Origin: Rhodanobacter sp. C01
GTDB taxonomy: Bacteria; Pseudomonadota; Gammaproteobacteria; Xanthomonadales; Rhodanobacteraceae
Direction of reading: 5' to 3'
DNA: 64,000 nt
Assembly: GCF_002001045.1 (NCBI RefSeq)
Contig: NZ_MUNR01000009.1
Span: forward strand, 62,001 to 126,000
Both the position numbers and the translations under genes were made by a program. Below the pieces are notes generated by a model, which was not told the origin of the DNA, did not search any database, and saw only the letters and a list, made by a program, of their open reading frames with translations. Of this stretch, positions 50,617 to 59,937 are shown piece by piece (within the stretch, counting starts at the first letter, position 1; each line of letters begins with the position of its first letter).

Positions 50617-52146
50617 TTGAGCACCGAATTTCGTCCACCCAACCTCGGCCTGTCCACCATCGGGCTGTCGCTGGCGATCTTCATGCAGGTACTGGATTCG
50701 ACCATCGCCAATGTGTCGTTGCCGACCATCGCCGGCAACCTCGGCGTGAGCAACGACCAGAGCACCTGGATCATCACCTCGTTTGCCGTGAGCATGGCGA
50801 TCTCGCTGCCGCTCACCGGCTTTCTGACTCGCCGCCTCGGCGAGGTGAAGCTGTTCATCGGGTGCACTCTGCTGTTCGTGATGTCCTCCTTCCTCTGCGG
50901 CATCTCGCAGAGCATGGGCATGCTGATCCTGTTCCGTGCAGTGCAGGGTGCAGTGGCCGGCCCGATGTACCCGGTCACCCAGAGCCTGATGATCGGCATC
51001 TACCCGACCCACAAGCGCGGCATGGCGCTGGCGCTGCTGTCGATGGTGGCCGTGGTTGCACCGATCGCGGGGCCGATCCTAGGCGGCTGGATCACCGACA
51101 ACTATTCCTGGCCCTGGATCTTCTTCATCAACGTGCCGATCGGCATCTTCGCCAGTGTGGTGGTAAGCCGGCAGATGAAGGGTCGTGTCGAGAAAATCGT
51201 CCGCTCGAAAATGGATTACGTGGGCCTGATCACCCTGGTCATCGGCGTGGGCGCACTGCAGATCATGCTGGACAAGGGCAACGACGAGGACTGGTTCAAC
51301 TCCAGCTTCATCGTGATCACCTGCATCATCGCGGCGATCAGTCTGGCCGTGTTCCTGATCTGGGAGCTGACCGACAAGGACCCGATCATCGACCTGCGCC
51401 TGTTCCGTCACCACAACTTCAAGTTCGGCACACTGGCGCTGGTACTTTCCTTCGCTGCCTATTTCGCGATCAACCTGCTGCTGCCGCAGTGGTTGCAACG
51501 AAGCCTGAACTACACCGCGACATGGGCCGGTTTCGCGGCGTCGCCGCTGGGCATTGCGCCCTTGCTGCTGACCTTCATCGTCGGCCGCTACGCCATGCGC
51601 TTCAACCTGCGCCTGCTCGCCTCGGTGGCCTTCGTGATCATGGGTGTCACCTGTTTCCTGCGTTCCGATTTCTATCTCGACATCGACTTCTACCACGTCG
51701 CCATGATGCAGCTGATGATGGGGCTCGGCGTCGCGCTGTTCTTCATGCCGGTGACCGTCATGCTGCTGTCGGACCTTGAGCAGAACGAGATCGCCGCAGG
51801 CTCCGGTCTGGCAACCTTCCTGCGCACGCTGGCCGGCAGCTTCGCCGCCTCGCTCACCACCTTTCTGTGGGACCGCCGCGCCACCGTGCACCATGCCCAG
51901 CTCGCCGAAAGCATCACGGCCTACAACCCGATCGCGCAAAACGCGATCACCCAACTGGGCGGCGGCGACCCGCAGACCGGCGCCAGCCTGATCAACAACA
52001 TGATTACCCAGCAGTCCCTCCAGATAGGCTTCAACGAACTGTTCCACGCGCTGGGCTGGATCTTCATCCTGCTGATCCCGGTGATCTGGCTGACCAGGCC
52101 GCCGTTCACCGCCAAATCCAGTGCGGCAGCAGCGAGCGGCCATTGA
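50617..52146 (+). CDS. DHA2-family (EmrB-type) drug:proton antiporter
   Basis: This is a 509-residue inner-membrane protein with about 14 hydrophobic helices. The first-helix motif IFMQVLDSTIANVSLPTIAG and the motif-C-like GPILGGWITDNYSWPWIFFINVP are typical of EmrB/QacA exporters, which use the proton gradient to expel drugs and other amphipathic compounds. EmrB proteins usually work with an EmrA adaptor and an outer-membrane channel, but none is encoded next to it. The start is read as TTG at 50617 (no suitable ATG), with only AGAG upstream. Confidence 0.9.
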   Translation: MSTEFRPPNLGLSTIGLSLAIFMQVLDSTIANVSLPTIAGNLGVSNDQSTWIITSFAVSMAISLPLTGFLTRRLGEVKLFIGCTLLFVMSSFLCGISQSMGMLILFRAVQGAVAGPMYPVTQSLMIGIYPTHKRGMALALLSMVAVVAPIAGPILGGWITDNYSWPWIFFINVPIGIFASVVVSRQMKGRVEKIVRSKMDYVGLITLVIGVGALQIMLDKGNDEDWFNSSFIVITCIIAAISLAVFLIWELTDKDPIIDLRLFRHHNFKFGTLALVLSFAAYFAINLLLPQWLQRSLNYTATWAGFAASPLGIAPLLLTFIVGRYAMRFNLRLLASVAFVIMGVTCFLRSDFYLDIDFYHVAMMQLMMGLGVALFFMPVTVMLLSDLEQNEIAAGSGLATFLRTLAGSFAASLTTFLWDRRATVHHAQLAESITAYNPIAQNAITQLGGGDPQTGASLINNMITQQSLQIGFNELFHALGWIFILLIPVIWLTRPPFTAKSSAAAASGH

Positions 52147-52338
52147 GTGCGCAGCCGCCGCACGCGATGCGCTTCCAGGCGACACGAGCCTCATCGATGT
52201 GCCCTGCCTTTTCCCTCGAAGCGATATCTCGCGGGCGGAGATAAGGCAGTCCAGGCGATGAAGATCGTGGTCGGGACTATTTCCTCAAGCATTTCAACCC
52301 GGCCAAAGCGGGAGGCAACACCTCCTCTCGCTGCGAAG

Positions 52339-53121
52339 CTATGGCGAATGCGCGAGTTTGGGCGTCATCCCCTGCAACGTCTCGATGAGCAGCTTATCGG
52401 CGGCGTTCACCTTGATCAGGCCGAGACGTGGATATTCGAGATCGCGGATGACGAATACCGTCACCGTCAGTGCCACCGCAAACACCGTTACCTGCAGCCA
52501 GGGCACCTGTTCGCCATCAGCCATGCCATAGCCAGCGAGCAACGCGGACATCAGTGCAAGCACAAAAAGCATCAGGTCGATCACCATCGGCGGGTGATTG
52601 CGCGTAGCCGCCAGTCGCGTCGTGGTGATGTCGAACATCTCGTTGAGCGAAGACGCCATCAAGCTCAGGGCGGCATTGCTGCCCGAAGCCTGCGCCGCTG
52701 CGGTGGCCTGGGTCCAGATCTGCTGTTGCATGGCCACGCTGTCAGTCCACGCCTTCGACGCTGCCGCGGAACCCGGCACGGCCTGGTAAATATCCAGCCG
52801 AAGCTGCACATACCGTTGCATTGCCTGGCGCAGCGGCGCCTGCTGCGCCGCAGGCAACAAGTCGATGCGCAAGTAGGCCGTGCCGATGGCATTGGCCTCC
52901 TGCGTGATCAGCTCGCGCCGATGCTCGAACCGACTGGCCGCTCCGGAAAACGAAAACGCCAGCAGCAGGCCGAGCAAACCGAACACTGCCCCGCTCAACG
53001 TGCTGGAGTCGCCCTTGATGCGGTAGCGTCTGCCCAGCACAAAGCCAAGTTGCACACAGATCAACAGACCCAGCAGCAAGGCAATGGAATACAGCCAGGG
53101 GGCGACAAGGGGCTCGGACAT
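52339..53121 (-). CDS. DUF4239 bestrophin-like membrane protein
   Basis: This 260-residue protein has four membrane helices in two pairs, at about 10-28 and 43-62, then 180-200 and 206-226. A soluble helical region lies between, with FSFSGAASRFEHRRELITQEANAIG just after helix two. This matches the bestrophin-like DUF4239 family, whose function is unproven; an ion-channel role is suggested by the name only. It converges with the MFS gene. Confidence 0.8.
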   Translation of the reverse strand: MSEPLVAPWLYSIALLLGLLICVQLGFVLGRRYRIKGDSSTLSGAVFGLLGLLLAFSFSGAASRFEHRRELITQEANAIGTAYLRIDLLPAAQQAPLRQAMQRYVQLRLDIYQAVPGSAAASKAWTDSVAMQQQIWTQATAAAQASGSNAALSLMASSLNEMFDITTTRLAATRNHPPMVIDLMLFVLALMSALLAGYGMADGEQVPWLQVTVFAVALTVTVFVIRDLEYPRLGLIKVNAADKLLIETLQGMTPKLAHSP

Positions 53122-53280
53122 GATGGCCTGCGCAGACGTGGCAACGCGAAATAGCGTTGCATGATCAGATCACATGTCCAGGCAACAGGCGATAGCGGCC
53201 CTTAACGCCCGTGATGGCGGTGTTCCCTTGATTCCGTTGCGATGCCACGCAGGAACGAATACGAAGCTCCGGCATGACGT

Positions 53281-54231
53281 TCAATCGGAGATTGCCAATA
53301 CACACTCGTCCGCACCACAACTGCGGCAACAGACGGCGAATATCGACAGGCTCTTCGACGCGATGGCCCGACCAAGCAGGCCATCCAGATAACCGCTGAA
53401 AAACTGGCAACGGGAATGGCCGCCATCCAAGCACAGCGGGCTGTTGCGAATATGCAGCTGCTCGCCTTGGTTCTCGACTTCGACAAGCGCACGCAACGCA
53501 GGCACACCAACGCGCTCGATCGCCTCATCCAGGGCAAGTCCGGCATCAAGCGCAAAGTCACGTTCGAACACCCAGACACCCGTGCGCTGTCCGGCCAGGA
53601 AAAGTGACGAATCGCGTGCGGCTTCGGCGACGGAACCCTCCAGAGCCAACAGCCTCGACAAAATATGCGGGTAGTCGTTCGTCAGCTTCGGCAGCACCTT
53701 CTCGACGGCCTCCATGTCAGGCCCCAGCGGTATCAGATCGACAAAGGGTGTGGCTTCCGCAGGCACAGGTGCAGGCGGTTGTGCACGCGGCACCATGAAG
53801 ACGAACTCCGGCTCCTGTTGTGGTTCCGGCTCGGCTGAAATCACCTGTGTGGCGGCAGGTTCGGCTGCTTCGCCTTCATCAGCCACAGCCGTGGGGACCG
53901 GCGGTCGCTCGGTTTTGATGGCAGCTGCCGACACGGCAACCACAGCTGGTCCAGCCATCGGACGCGACGCGGCGAAATGCGGTTTCGGCGCACCCTCTTC
54001 GAACTTTGCCGTCCTGAAACTGATGATGCGCTCGTTGGCATCCAGCGACGCCTCCAGCGCCCGCCTCTTCAGCCAGGGTCCACGTACGACCATCGTCATC
54101 AGCACACCATGGTGATCCTGCACCAGACGTTGCCGTTGCAAGGTGAATCCGCTCGACATGACGAGTCGGCCCACCTCGATCAAGAGACCCTCCCGTGTTT
54201 CCGAAAGGGTCTGGATTTCCAGCTCGATCAT
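53281..54231 (-). CDS. ACT-like/V4R-domain fusion protein
   Basis: This 316-residue soluble protein has an N-terminal domain of about 80 residues resembling an ACT fold (LSETREGLLIEVGRLVMSSGFTLQRQRL). A Pro/Ala/Glu-rich linker follows at about 85-165, then a C-terminal domain at about 175-316. The last part, CQFFSGYLDGLLGRA followed by CCRSCGADECVLAI, fits the V4R (4-vinyl reductase) pattern, a small-molecule-binding domain with conserved Cys seen in regulators and in bacteriochlorophyll enzymes. No DNA-binding or enzymatic domain is evident. It is probably a ligand- or metal-sensing regulator; this is inference. Confidence 0.65.
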   Translation of the reverse strand: MIELEIQTLSETREGLLIEVGRLVMSSGFTLQRQRLVQDHHGVLMTMVVRGPWLKRRALEASLDANERIISFRTAKFEEGAPKPHFAASRPMAGPAVVAVSAAAIKTERPPVPTAVADEGEAAEPAATQVISAEPEPQQEPEFVFMVPRAQPPAPVPAEATPFVDLIPLGPDMEAVEKVLPKLTNDYPHILSRLLALEGSVAEAARDSSLFLAGQRTGVWVFERDFALDAGLALDEAIERVGVPALRALVEVENQGEQLHIRNSPLCLDGGHSRCQFFSGYLDGLLGRAIASKSLSIFAVCCRSCGADECVLAISD

Positions 54232-54596
54232 TAGGCCCCCCTGTAGTCGATGCTGGTGAATTGAATTGTGGGCACACCTTATCGCTTTTCCCGCGAACAG
54301 AAAATGCGATGTCGCCCAAAGCGGTCACTTGGTCACGGCGTCGCCATCTTTGCCGTCATCTCTCCGATTCCGGCTGGCGTACACCGAAGACCATCGAGGC
54401 AGGCAAGTTCAGGACATTCTCGTCAGCGCCAGCATGGATGGCGACGCATAACCATGCCCACCTCGATGGGCACAATGCCCGTGGATGTCCGGCCTTCCCA
54501 GACATCCACGACCCGGATAACAGGATTGGCTTGTCGTCCCCTCATGCTATCCGGGCGGCCCGCGATTCGGGTCACCCGGACAGAGCCCACTTTCGC
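54232..54596. other. Hairpin-rich intergenic region
   Basis: No gene is supported. Three consecutive stem-loops occur: TGCCCA/TGGGCA (54455-54472), a 10-base-arm hairpin (54480-54489 with 54501-54510), and CCCGGATA/TATCCGGG (54512-54519 with 54548-54555). They follow the secreted-protein gene on the minus strand and may end its transcript. The promoter of the ACT/V4R gene should also be here. Confidence 0.5.
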
Positions 54597-55376
54597 TCAC
54601 TTGCCTGGGACGTAACTCAAGTCCGCGCTGTAACGATCGACATGCGAAGACGAATGCTGGACCGCATCGTTGAGTGACTTGCGCATCGCAGCGGTATCTT
54701 CCTTGCCATAGACACCTTCGACCATCTTCCATAGCGACGGGCTGGCCTCGGTGCCGTAGTCCGCCCAGCTCTTCTGCGGCAGCACCACGAGGTAATCCGG
54801 GGAACCTTCGTCGCCACCCTGCACCTGCAGTGTACGGAAGTAATAAGGCCACTGCGATTTTTCTGCGGCAGCCGCGATCTTCTTGACCGTCGCGGTGAAT
54901 GCCTCGTTGGCGTCATGTCCCGGTTTCAGCGTTTCATAGATGACGTCCAGAAACGCCGGCTGTGCCTGCTTTTCCCAGCCACCAGGCATGTGACTCAACT
55001 CTGGCTGGTCTACCAGGAAAACACTGGTCTCGCTCAGCAGATGCGGGTTGCCCTGCGCGCGCCAGGTGGCGTCGCAGGGTTTGGTCACCACGTCCATCGT
55101 GTCGAAATCGGCCCAGGTGTAGGGCCCGGTGACGTAGGAGTACTTGTAGGTGTCGCCCGTTTCATGCGTGACCGCAACCAGGTTGAACTTGACGCCGTGG
55201 TCGCGCAGACACTGGTTGAAAGCCTTCTGGCCAGCCTCGTAGGCCTGTTGCTGCGCGGGTGCCACGCTGTCGGTCCAGTCCCGGTTGACGACCGCCTTGT
55301 TTGCCTCCGCGGCGAGTGCGCTGGAAGCAGCTGTCAGTGCAAGCGCCGACATCACACAAATAGTCAGGATCTTCAT
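54597..55376 (-). CDS. Secreted protein of unknown function
   Basis: This 259-residue protein has a clear signal peptide (MKILTICVMSALALTAASSALA-AE), with GAGGGGA before the ATG. The mature part has two cysteines (NQCLRDHG and KPCDATWR) that may pair, and is rich in aromatic residues (YKYSYVTGPYTWADFDTMD). I do not recognise a family; no enzyme motif was found. An in-frame extension to 55493 lacks a ribosome binding site and is rejected. It is probably periplasmic. Confidence 0.75.
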   Translation of the reverse strand: MKILTICVMSALALTAASSALAAEANKAVVNRDWTDSVAPAQQQAYEAGQKAFNQCLRDHGVKFNLVAVTHETGDTYKYSYVTGPYTWADFDTMDVVTKPCDATWRAQGNPHLLSETSVFLVDQPELSHMPGGWEKQAQPAFLDVIYETLKPGHDANEAFTATVKKIAAAAEKSQWPYYFRTLQVQGGDEGSPDYLVVLPQKSWADYGTEASPSLWKMVEGVYGKEDTAAMRKSLNDAVQHSSSHVDRYSADLSYVPGK

Positions 55377-55732
55377 GGAGTTCCCCTCATTTGAATGTTC
55401 AGGTGGGCTTACTGGTGTCTTCGCCAAATACAAAAGACAAAGACGTTCGACTCTACGCTCATGTCGCGCCGGAAAACCAATAGGCCATCGCAAAATTCAA
55501 AACCTGCAGGGATTAAAAGTAGGCCCCGACCATCGGTTTGGCTCACCCTGGCCTGGTTATTCATTTGTATTTATTCGGATATTGGCCGGACCCACCTGCC
55601 TGGGGCCGGTGAGCCCGGCTGCCCGCCCTACACCCGACCAGGCCAGGATGTGCTGCCACCGCTGAACGGCGGGCGCGACGGAATCCGGGAGGAAAAGGTA
55701 ACCTGAGACCTGTCCCGGCAAGGCCACCATCC
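55377..55732. other. Intergenic region between divergent genes
   Basis: These 356 bases separate the secreted-protein gene from the aminotransferase. No clear promoter boxes were identified. An open frame from 55,460 to 55,706 (plus) lacks a ribosome binding site and has codon use unlike the neighbours, so it is not called. The middle is relatively AT-rich. Confidence 0.45.
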
Positions 55733-56659
55733 ATGAGCAAAGGCACGCACGACTATCAGAGTGATCCGCGCAACGAGACGATCAGGATCAGCGTCAACGG
55801 CGAACTGCAGCCGCGCAACGAGGCGCGTGTGTCGGTGTTCGACAGCGGCTTCGTGCTGGGCGATGGCATCTGGGAAGGCTTGCGCCTGCACGACGGCGGG
55901 CTGCCGTTCCTGGACCAACACCTGGATCGCCTCTACGAAGGTGCCCGCGCGATCGACCTCGACATCGGCCTGAGCCGCGAGCAGCTGACCCGCCGGATCG
56001 TTGACATGCTGCGTGCCAACGGCATGCAGTCGGACGTGCACATCCGGCTGATGGTGACGCGCGGCGTCAAGGCGACCCCGCACCAGGATCCGCGCTTCGT
56101 GATCGGCCCTGCGACCATCGTCATCATCCCGGAATACAAGCAGCCGCTGCCGGCCACGATTGAACGCGGCATCCGCCTGTTCACCGTACACGTGCGGCGC
56201 GGCGCACCCGATGTACAGGATCCCAAGCTCAACAGCCACTCCAAGCTCAATTGCATCCTCGCCTGCATCCAAGCGCAGAAAGCCGGTTACGACGAGGCAC
56301 TGATGCTCGACCCGCATGGCTTCGTGGCCACCTGCAACTCCACTCATTTCTTCATCGTGCGGCGCGGCGAGGTATGGACGTCGACCGGCAATTACTGCCT
56401 GGGCGGCATCACCCGCGCCAACGTGATCCGATTATGTCGCACGCACGGCATACCCGTATTCGAGAAAGACTTCAGCCTCACCGAGGTCTACGGTGCGGAG
56501 GAGGCCTTCGTCACCGGCACCTTCGCCGGCGTGGTGCCGGTCTGCGAAATCGATGGCCGCACGATGGGCGACGGCAAGCGTGGTCCGATGGTCGAGCGCC
56601 TGCAGCAGATCTACATGGACCTGGTGAAGACGGAAAGCCGGTCGGAACCCTGCGTATGA
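55733..56659 (+). CDS. Class IV PLP-dependent aminotransferase
   Basis: This 308-residue protein has the fold-type IV pattern of branched-chain/D-amino-acid aminotransferases and aminodeoxychorismate lyase: VSVFDSGFVLGDGIWEGLRL near the N-terminus, K171 (NSHSKLNCILA) as the PLP lysine, and GGITRANVIRLCRTHGI and EAFVTGTFAGVVPV for the cofactor phosphate. It is somewhat longer than D-amino-acid transaminases. It overlaps the sulfotransferase-like gene by four bases. The exact amino donor is not clear. Confidence 0.9.
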   Translation: MSKGTHDYQSDPRNETIRISVNGELQPRNEARVSVFDSGFVLGDGIWEGLRLHDGGLPFLDQHLDRLYEGARAIDLDIGLSREQLTRRIVDMLRANGMQSDVHIRLMVTRGVKATPHQDPRFVIGPATIVIIPEYKQPLPATIERGIRLFTVHVRRGAPDVQDPKLNSHSKLNCILACIQAQKAGYDEALMLDPHGFVATCNSTHFFIVRRGEVWTSTGNYCLGGITRANVIRLCRTHGIPVFEKDFSLTEVYGAEEAFVTGTFAGVVPVCEIDGRTMGDGKRGPMVERLQQIYMDLVKTESRSEPCV

Positions 56660-57420
56660 ATACGCCTCGCGATGGCCTGCGCATCGCGATGTGGTCGGGG
56701 CCGCGCAATATCTCCACCGCGATGATGCGCGCCTGGGAGAACCGCGATGACACCGCCGTCATCGATGAACCGTTCTATGCGCACTACCTGATAGAGACCG
56801 CCGTGCGCCACCCGGGACGCGACGAGGTGATCGCCGCGCAGAGCACGAACGCGACGGAAGTCGCCGCGATGCTGACCGGCCCGATTCCGGGCGGCAAGCC
56901 ACTCTGGTACCAGAAGCACATGACCCAGCACATGCTGCCGGAGATGCCGCTGGATTGGCTCGACGAGGTCTGCAACTGCTTCCTGATCCGCGAACCGGAG
57001 GCGGTGGTGGCGTCCTTCACCATCCAGCGTCCCGATGCCGCCGCGTGGGAACTCGGCTTCGCGCAACAGGCTCGCTTGTTCGATCACGTATGCGACCGAC
57101 TCGGCTCCGCACCGCCGGTGATCGATGCCACCGATGTGCTGAAGAATCCCGCAGGCATCTTGAATGCGCTGTGCACGCGCCTGTGCATTCCTTTCAGCGC
57201 AGGCATGCTGCAGTGGCCATGCGGTCCGCGTGCCAGCGACGGCGTGTGGGCGCCGTACTGGTACGCCGCGGTCGAGCGCTCCACCGGTTTCGAGCCATGG
57301 CGCAGGCAAGAGGCCACGCTGAGCGCTTTCCAGCACGGCCTCGTCGAACAGTGCCAGCCGCATTACGACAAGCTTTCGACGCACCGGCTGGCGGCCATCC
57401 CGCCACCGGGGCCACGTTGA
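56656..57420 (+). CDS. Sulfotransferase-like protein paired with the aminotransferase
   Basis: The 254-residue protein starts LRIAMWSGPRNISTAMMRAW, a P-loop-like 5'-phosphosulfate-binding motif of sulfotransferase-fold proteins. CNCFLIREPEAVVASF looks like the 3'-phosphate-binding block. Its ATG lies inside the aminotransferase stop (ATGA), so the two are coupled. Relatives are commonly found beside class IV aminotransferases, but no reaction is established to my knowledge. It could sulfate a product of the aminotransferase, or use a related phosphate chemistry. Confidence 0.75.
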   Translation: MNTPRDGLRIAMWSGPRNISTAMMRAWENRDDTAVIDEPFYAHYLIETAVRHPGRDEVIAAQSTNATEVAAMLTGPIPGGKPLWYQKHMTQHMLPEMPLDWLDEVCNCFLIREPEAVVASFTIQRPDAAAWELGFAQQARLFDHVCDRLGSAPPVIDATDVLKNPAGILNALCTRLCIPFSAGMLQWPCGPRASDGVWAPYWYAAVERSTGFEPWRRQEATLSAFQHGLVEQCQPHYDKLSTHRLAAIPPPGPR

Positions 57421-57606
57421 GTCAACAAGTCGGAAAGTCCCTGGGGTAGCCTGCCACCTTCGGCACCCATTCGTTGTCGCAACAAACCATGGAATATGCC
57501 AAAGCCACTCCCGTGGCTTACGTGAACTTTCAACTGCGGTAAAGTGCGCAGCAATGCGGTCGAGCCGGGGTGGCCGATCGCACGTTTACTACAGGGGAAT
57601 ATCACG

Positions 57607-59562
57607 ATGGTTTTGCGACGCTGGATCGTTGCGTTGTTGTTGCTGCTTTTTGTCTCCGTGCTGCACGCCGAACCGGTGTCATTCGCCGACTTGGCGCGGC
57701 ATCCCGCAAGCGAGGACGTAATAATTTCCCCCAATGGGAAATACCTCGCCGCAACCGCCGTGGTCGATGGGCATACCGCGCTGGTGCTGCTTCCTATCGC
57801 AGACATGAAAGCCGGGCGTGTTATCCGGCCAAACAAAAATGACGACGTCACCAATTTCGAGTGGGTTTCATCCACGCGCGTGGTGTTCACTACAGGCAAA
57901 CCGAGGGGTGGCTATGACGCGCCTCAAGCCACCGGATTGCTGCTCGCAATCGACGCCGATGGCAGCAACACTAAGGTACTCGGATCCGCCCTGTTTATTG
58001 CCAAGATTCCAAACGACCCGGACGAAATACTGGTCGCAAGTTTGAAGGATGGAATAGTGCGCGACGATGCAGTCGACAAACTGGCCTATTTCAGACCTTG
58101 GATCATTTCCAAGATGGACGTCCATAGCGGGCATATGGTGAGTGTCACAACCGCGCCCGGAAACATCTCGGAATTCATCGCCGACCACCAAGGTCGTGTT
58201 CGCTATGCCATCGGGGAGGATGTCAATGGCAGGAAAAGGGTGTTTCAGCACCCCCCCGGCAGCACCGGCTGGAACGAGATGCAGAGGGCCGAGCATGACC
58301 ACTCCTACCCGCTTGCATTCAGCAATGATGACAGCGTGGTGTACTTCAGCTGCCCCGCCAACGGCGGAGCCTTTGCCGTATGCAGCAATGATCCGGCGAA
58401 TTCCACCTCGAAAACCGTCTGGAGCAACACGGCAGTTCCGGTAACGGGACTCTTGCGCGGCATGGCTGGCGACATCATCGGCGTGGACTTCACGGATGGC
58501 CGTCCCGCTGCTGCATTGTTCGACAGCGATTCGGCTGACGCGAAGACCCTAGTCATGCTGATGCGGCAATTCCCCGGGGAGAGTGTTCGCTTCATCTCCG
58601 GGACTCAAGATGGTCAACACAGCATTGTGTACGTCTATGCCGATGCCGACCCTGGTACGTTCTATCTGTACAGCCGCCAGGCCAACAAGCTCACTCCACT
58701 GCTGCCGCGCACTCCATGGATCGACCCCACCCGGATGGCAGGCAAGCAGCCGTTCGAATTCGCTGCACGCGATGGACTGAAACTGCGCGGCTATGCAAGT
58801 TTTCCACCCGGGAAGGAAAATGCAAAACACCTGCCAATGGTGGTTTACGTGCATGGTGGGCCATTCGGAATCTACGATACTTGGGATTTCGATCCCATCG
58901 TGCAGGCCATGGCAACCCGCGGCTACGTCGTGTTGCAAGTGAACTTCCGCGGCTCGGGTGGCCGAGATGAAAAGTTCATGACCGCTGGATATCGCGAATG
59001 GGGCGGCAAGATGCAGGACGACGTCACTGACGCCACGCGCTGGGCGATTGCGCAGGGGATCGCCGACCCGCGACGCATATGCATCTTCGGCGCCAGCTAT
59101 GGCGGCTATGCGGCGCTCGAAGGCGCCGTCAAGGAACCGGATCTCTACCAGTGCGCCATCGGCTACGTCGGCGTCTACGACCTGGCACTGATGAGCTATC
59201 GCGGTGACATCCCGCAGTCGGTCAATGGTGAAAAGTTCCTAGAGAAGACCCTCGGCACCGATACCAATGTATTGGCGAAACGCTCTCCCATCAACCAGCT
59301 CGGCCAGCTGAAGGCCAAGGTGATGCTGGTTGTCGGCGGCAAGGACGAGCGCGTGCCACCGGTTCAAGGCGAAAACCTTCATTCGGCACTGCTGAAACGC
59401 AATATCCAGCACGAATGGCTGTACAAGCCCAATGAGATGCATGGTTTCTACGACGAAACCAACAACACCGAGCTTTACACGAAGATGCTGGAGTTCATCG
59501 GTTCGAGCATTGGCCCTGGCGTGACCGGCACCATCGCCACATCGGCCGCATCCGCGCCCTGA
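57607..59562 (+). CDS. Exported S9-family prolyl oligopeptidase-like peptidase
   Basis: This 651-residue protein has a signal peptide (MVLRRWIVALLLLLFVSVLHA-EP), with AGGGGA upstream of the ATG. A beta-propeller region of about 380 residues is followed by an alpha/beta-hydrolase domain. The catalytic triad is S497 (GASYGGY), D580 (GGKDERVPP) and H612 (EMHGF). It is similar to the dipeptidyl aminopeptidase/acylaminoacyl-peptidase group and probably acts in the periplasm on short peptides. The propeller half reads as lower in GC than the catalytic half. Confidence 0.92.
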   Translation: MVLRRWIVALLLLLFVSVLHAEPVSFADLARHPASEDVIISPNGKYLAATAVVDGHTALVLLPIADMKAGRVIRPNKNDDVTNFEWVSSTRVVFTTGKPRGGYDAPQATGLLLAIDADGSNTKVLGSALFIAKIPNDPDEILVASLKDGIVRDDAVDKLAYFRPWIISKMDVHSGHMVSVTTAPGNISEFIADHQGRVRYAIGEDVNGRKRVFQHPPGSTGWNEMQRAEHDHSYPLAFSNDDSVVYFSCPANGGAFAVCSNDPANSTSKTVWSNTAVPVTGLLRGMAGDIIGVDFTDGRPAAALFDSDSADAKTLVMLMRQFPGESVRFISGTQDGQHSIVYVYADADPGTFYLYSRQANKLTPLLPRTPWIDPTRMAGKQPFEFAARDGLKLRGYASFPPGKENAKHLPMVVYVHGGPFGIYDTWDFDPIVQAMATRGYVVLQVNFRGSGGRDEKFMTAGYREWGGKMQDDVTDATRWAIAQGIADPRRICIFGASYGGYAALEGAVKEPDLYQCAIGYVGVYDLALMSYRGDIPQSVNGEKFLEKTLGTDTNVLAKRSPINQLGQLKAKVMLVVGGKDERVPPVQGENLHSALLKRNIQHEWLYKPNEMHGFYDETNNTELYTKMLEFIGSSIGPGVTGTIATSAASAP

Positions 59563-59937
59563 AGCCCCCGGAATGTCACGCCGGTGCGCAGGCGCATAAA
59601 ACACGCAGTTGAGGCACAGCAGGGATCCATGGATGGATCTACTCGGTCGGTTGCGACCTGCGATCTGCAACAGCCCGTGTTCGTTGATCTGCATCGGCAG
59701 TTGACGGCCTTTTCGACCACCAAGATGGCACGGGTGCCGATCGCTCCGTGAGGATGGCGCCCTGCATCGGGACTCGTCGAATCGCCAATAACTGCATGTC
59801 GAGGATACGCGACTTCCGCTTCGATCCACATTCTCCCGCGGTTGGAAACCCCCACCCAACTCATGGCCTACACACCTGTGTCCCGGTTCTGGCAGAGTGC
59901 ATAAATTGCTTGCCATTGCAGACTCTGGGGAATCCAC
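59563..59937. other. Intergenic region before the carboxypeptidase gene
   Basis: These 375 bases hold no supported gene. A 40-codon frame at 59,629-59,751 (plus) starts next to the repeat GGATCCATGGATGGATC and lacks a clear ribosome binding site. A minus-strand open frame in the same place has no recognisable product. GGGGAA before 59,938 is the ribosome binding site of the next gene. Confidence 0.45.

Noticed and set aside
55460..55706. A possible 81-residue small protein before the aminotransferase
   Set aside because: No ribosome binding site, and third-position GC is much lower than in neighbouring genes.
59629..59751. A 40-codon frame beginning at GGATCCATGGATGGATC
   Set aside because: No ribosome binding site and no recognisable product; left as an intergenic curiosity.
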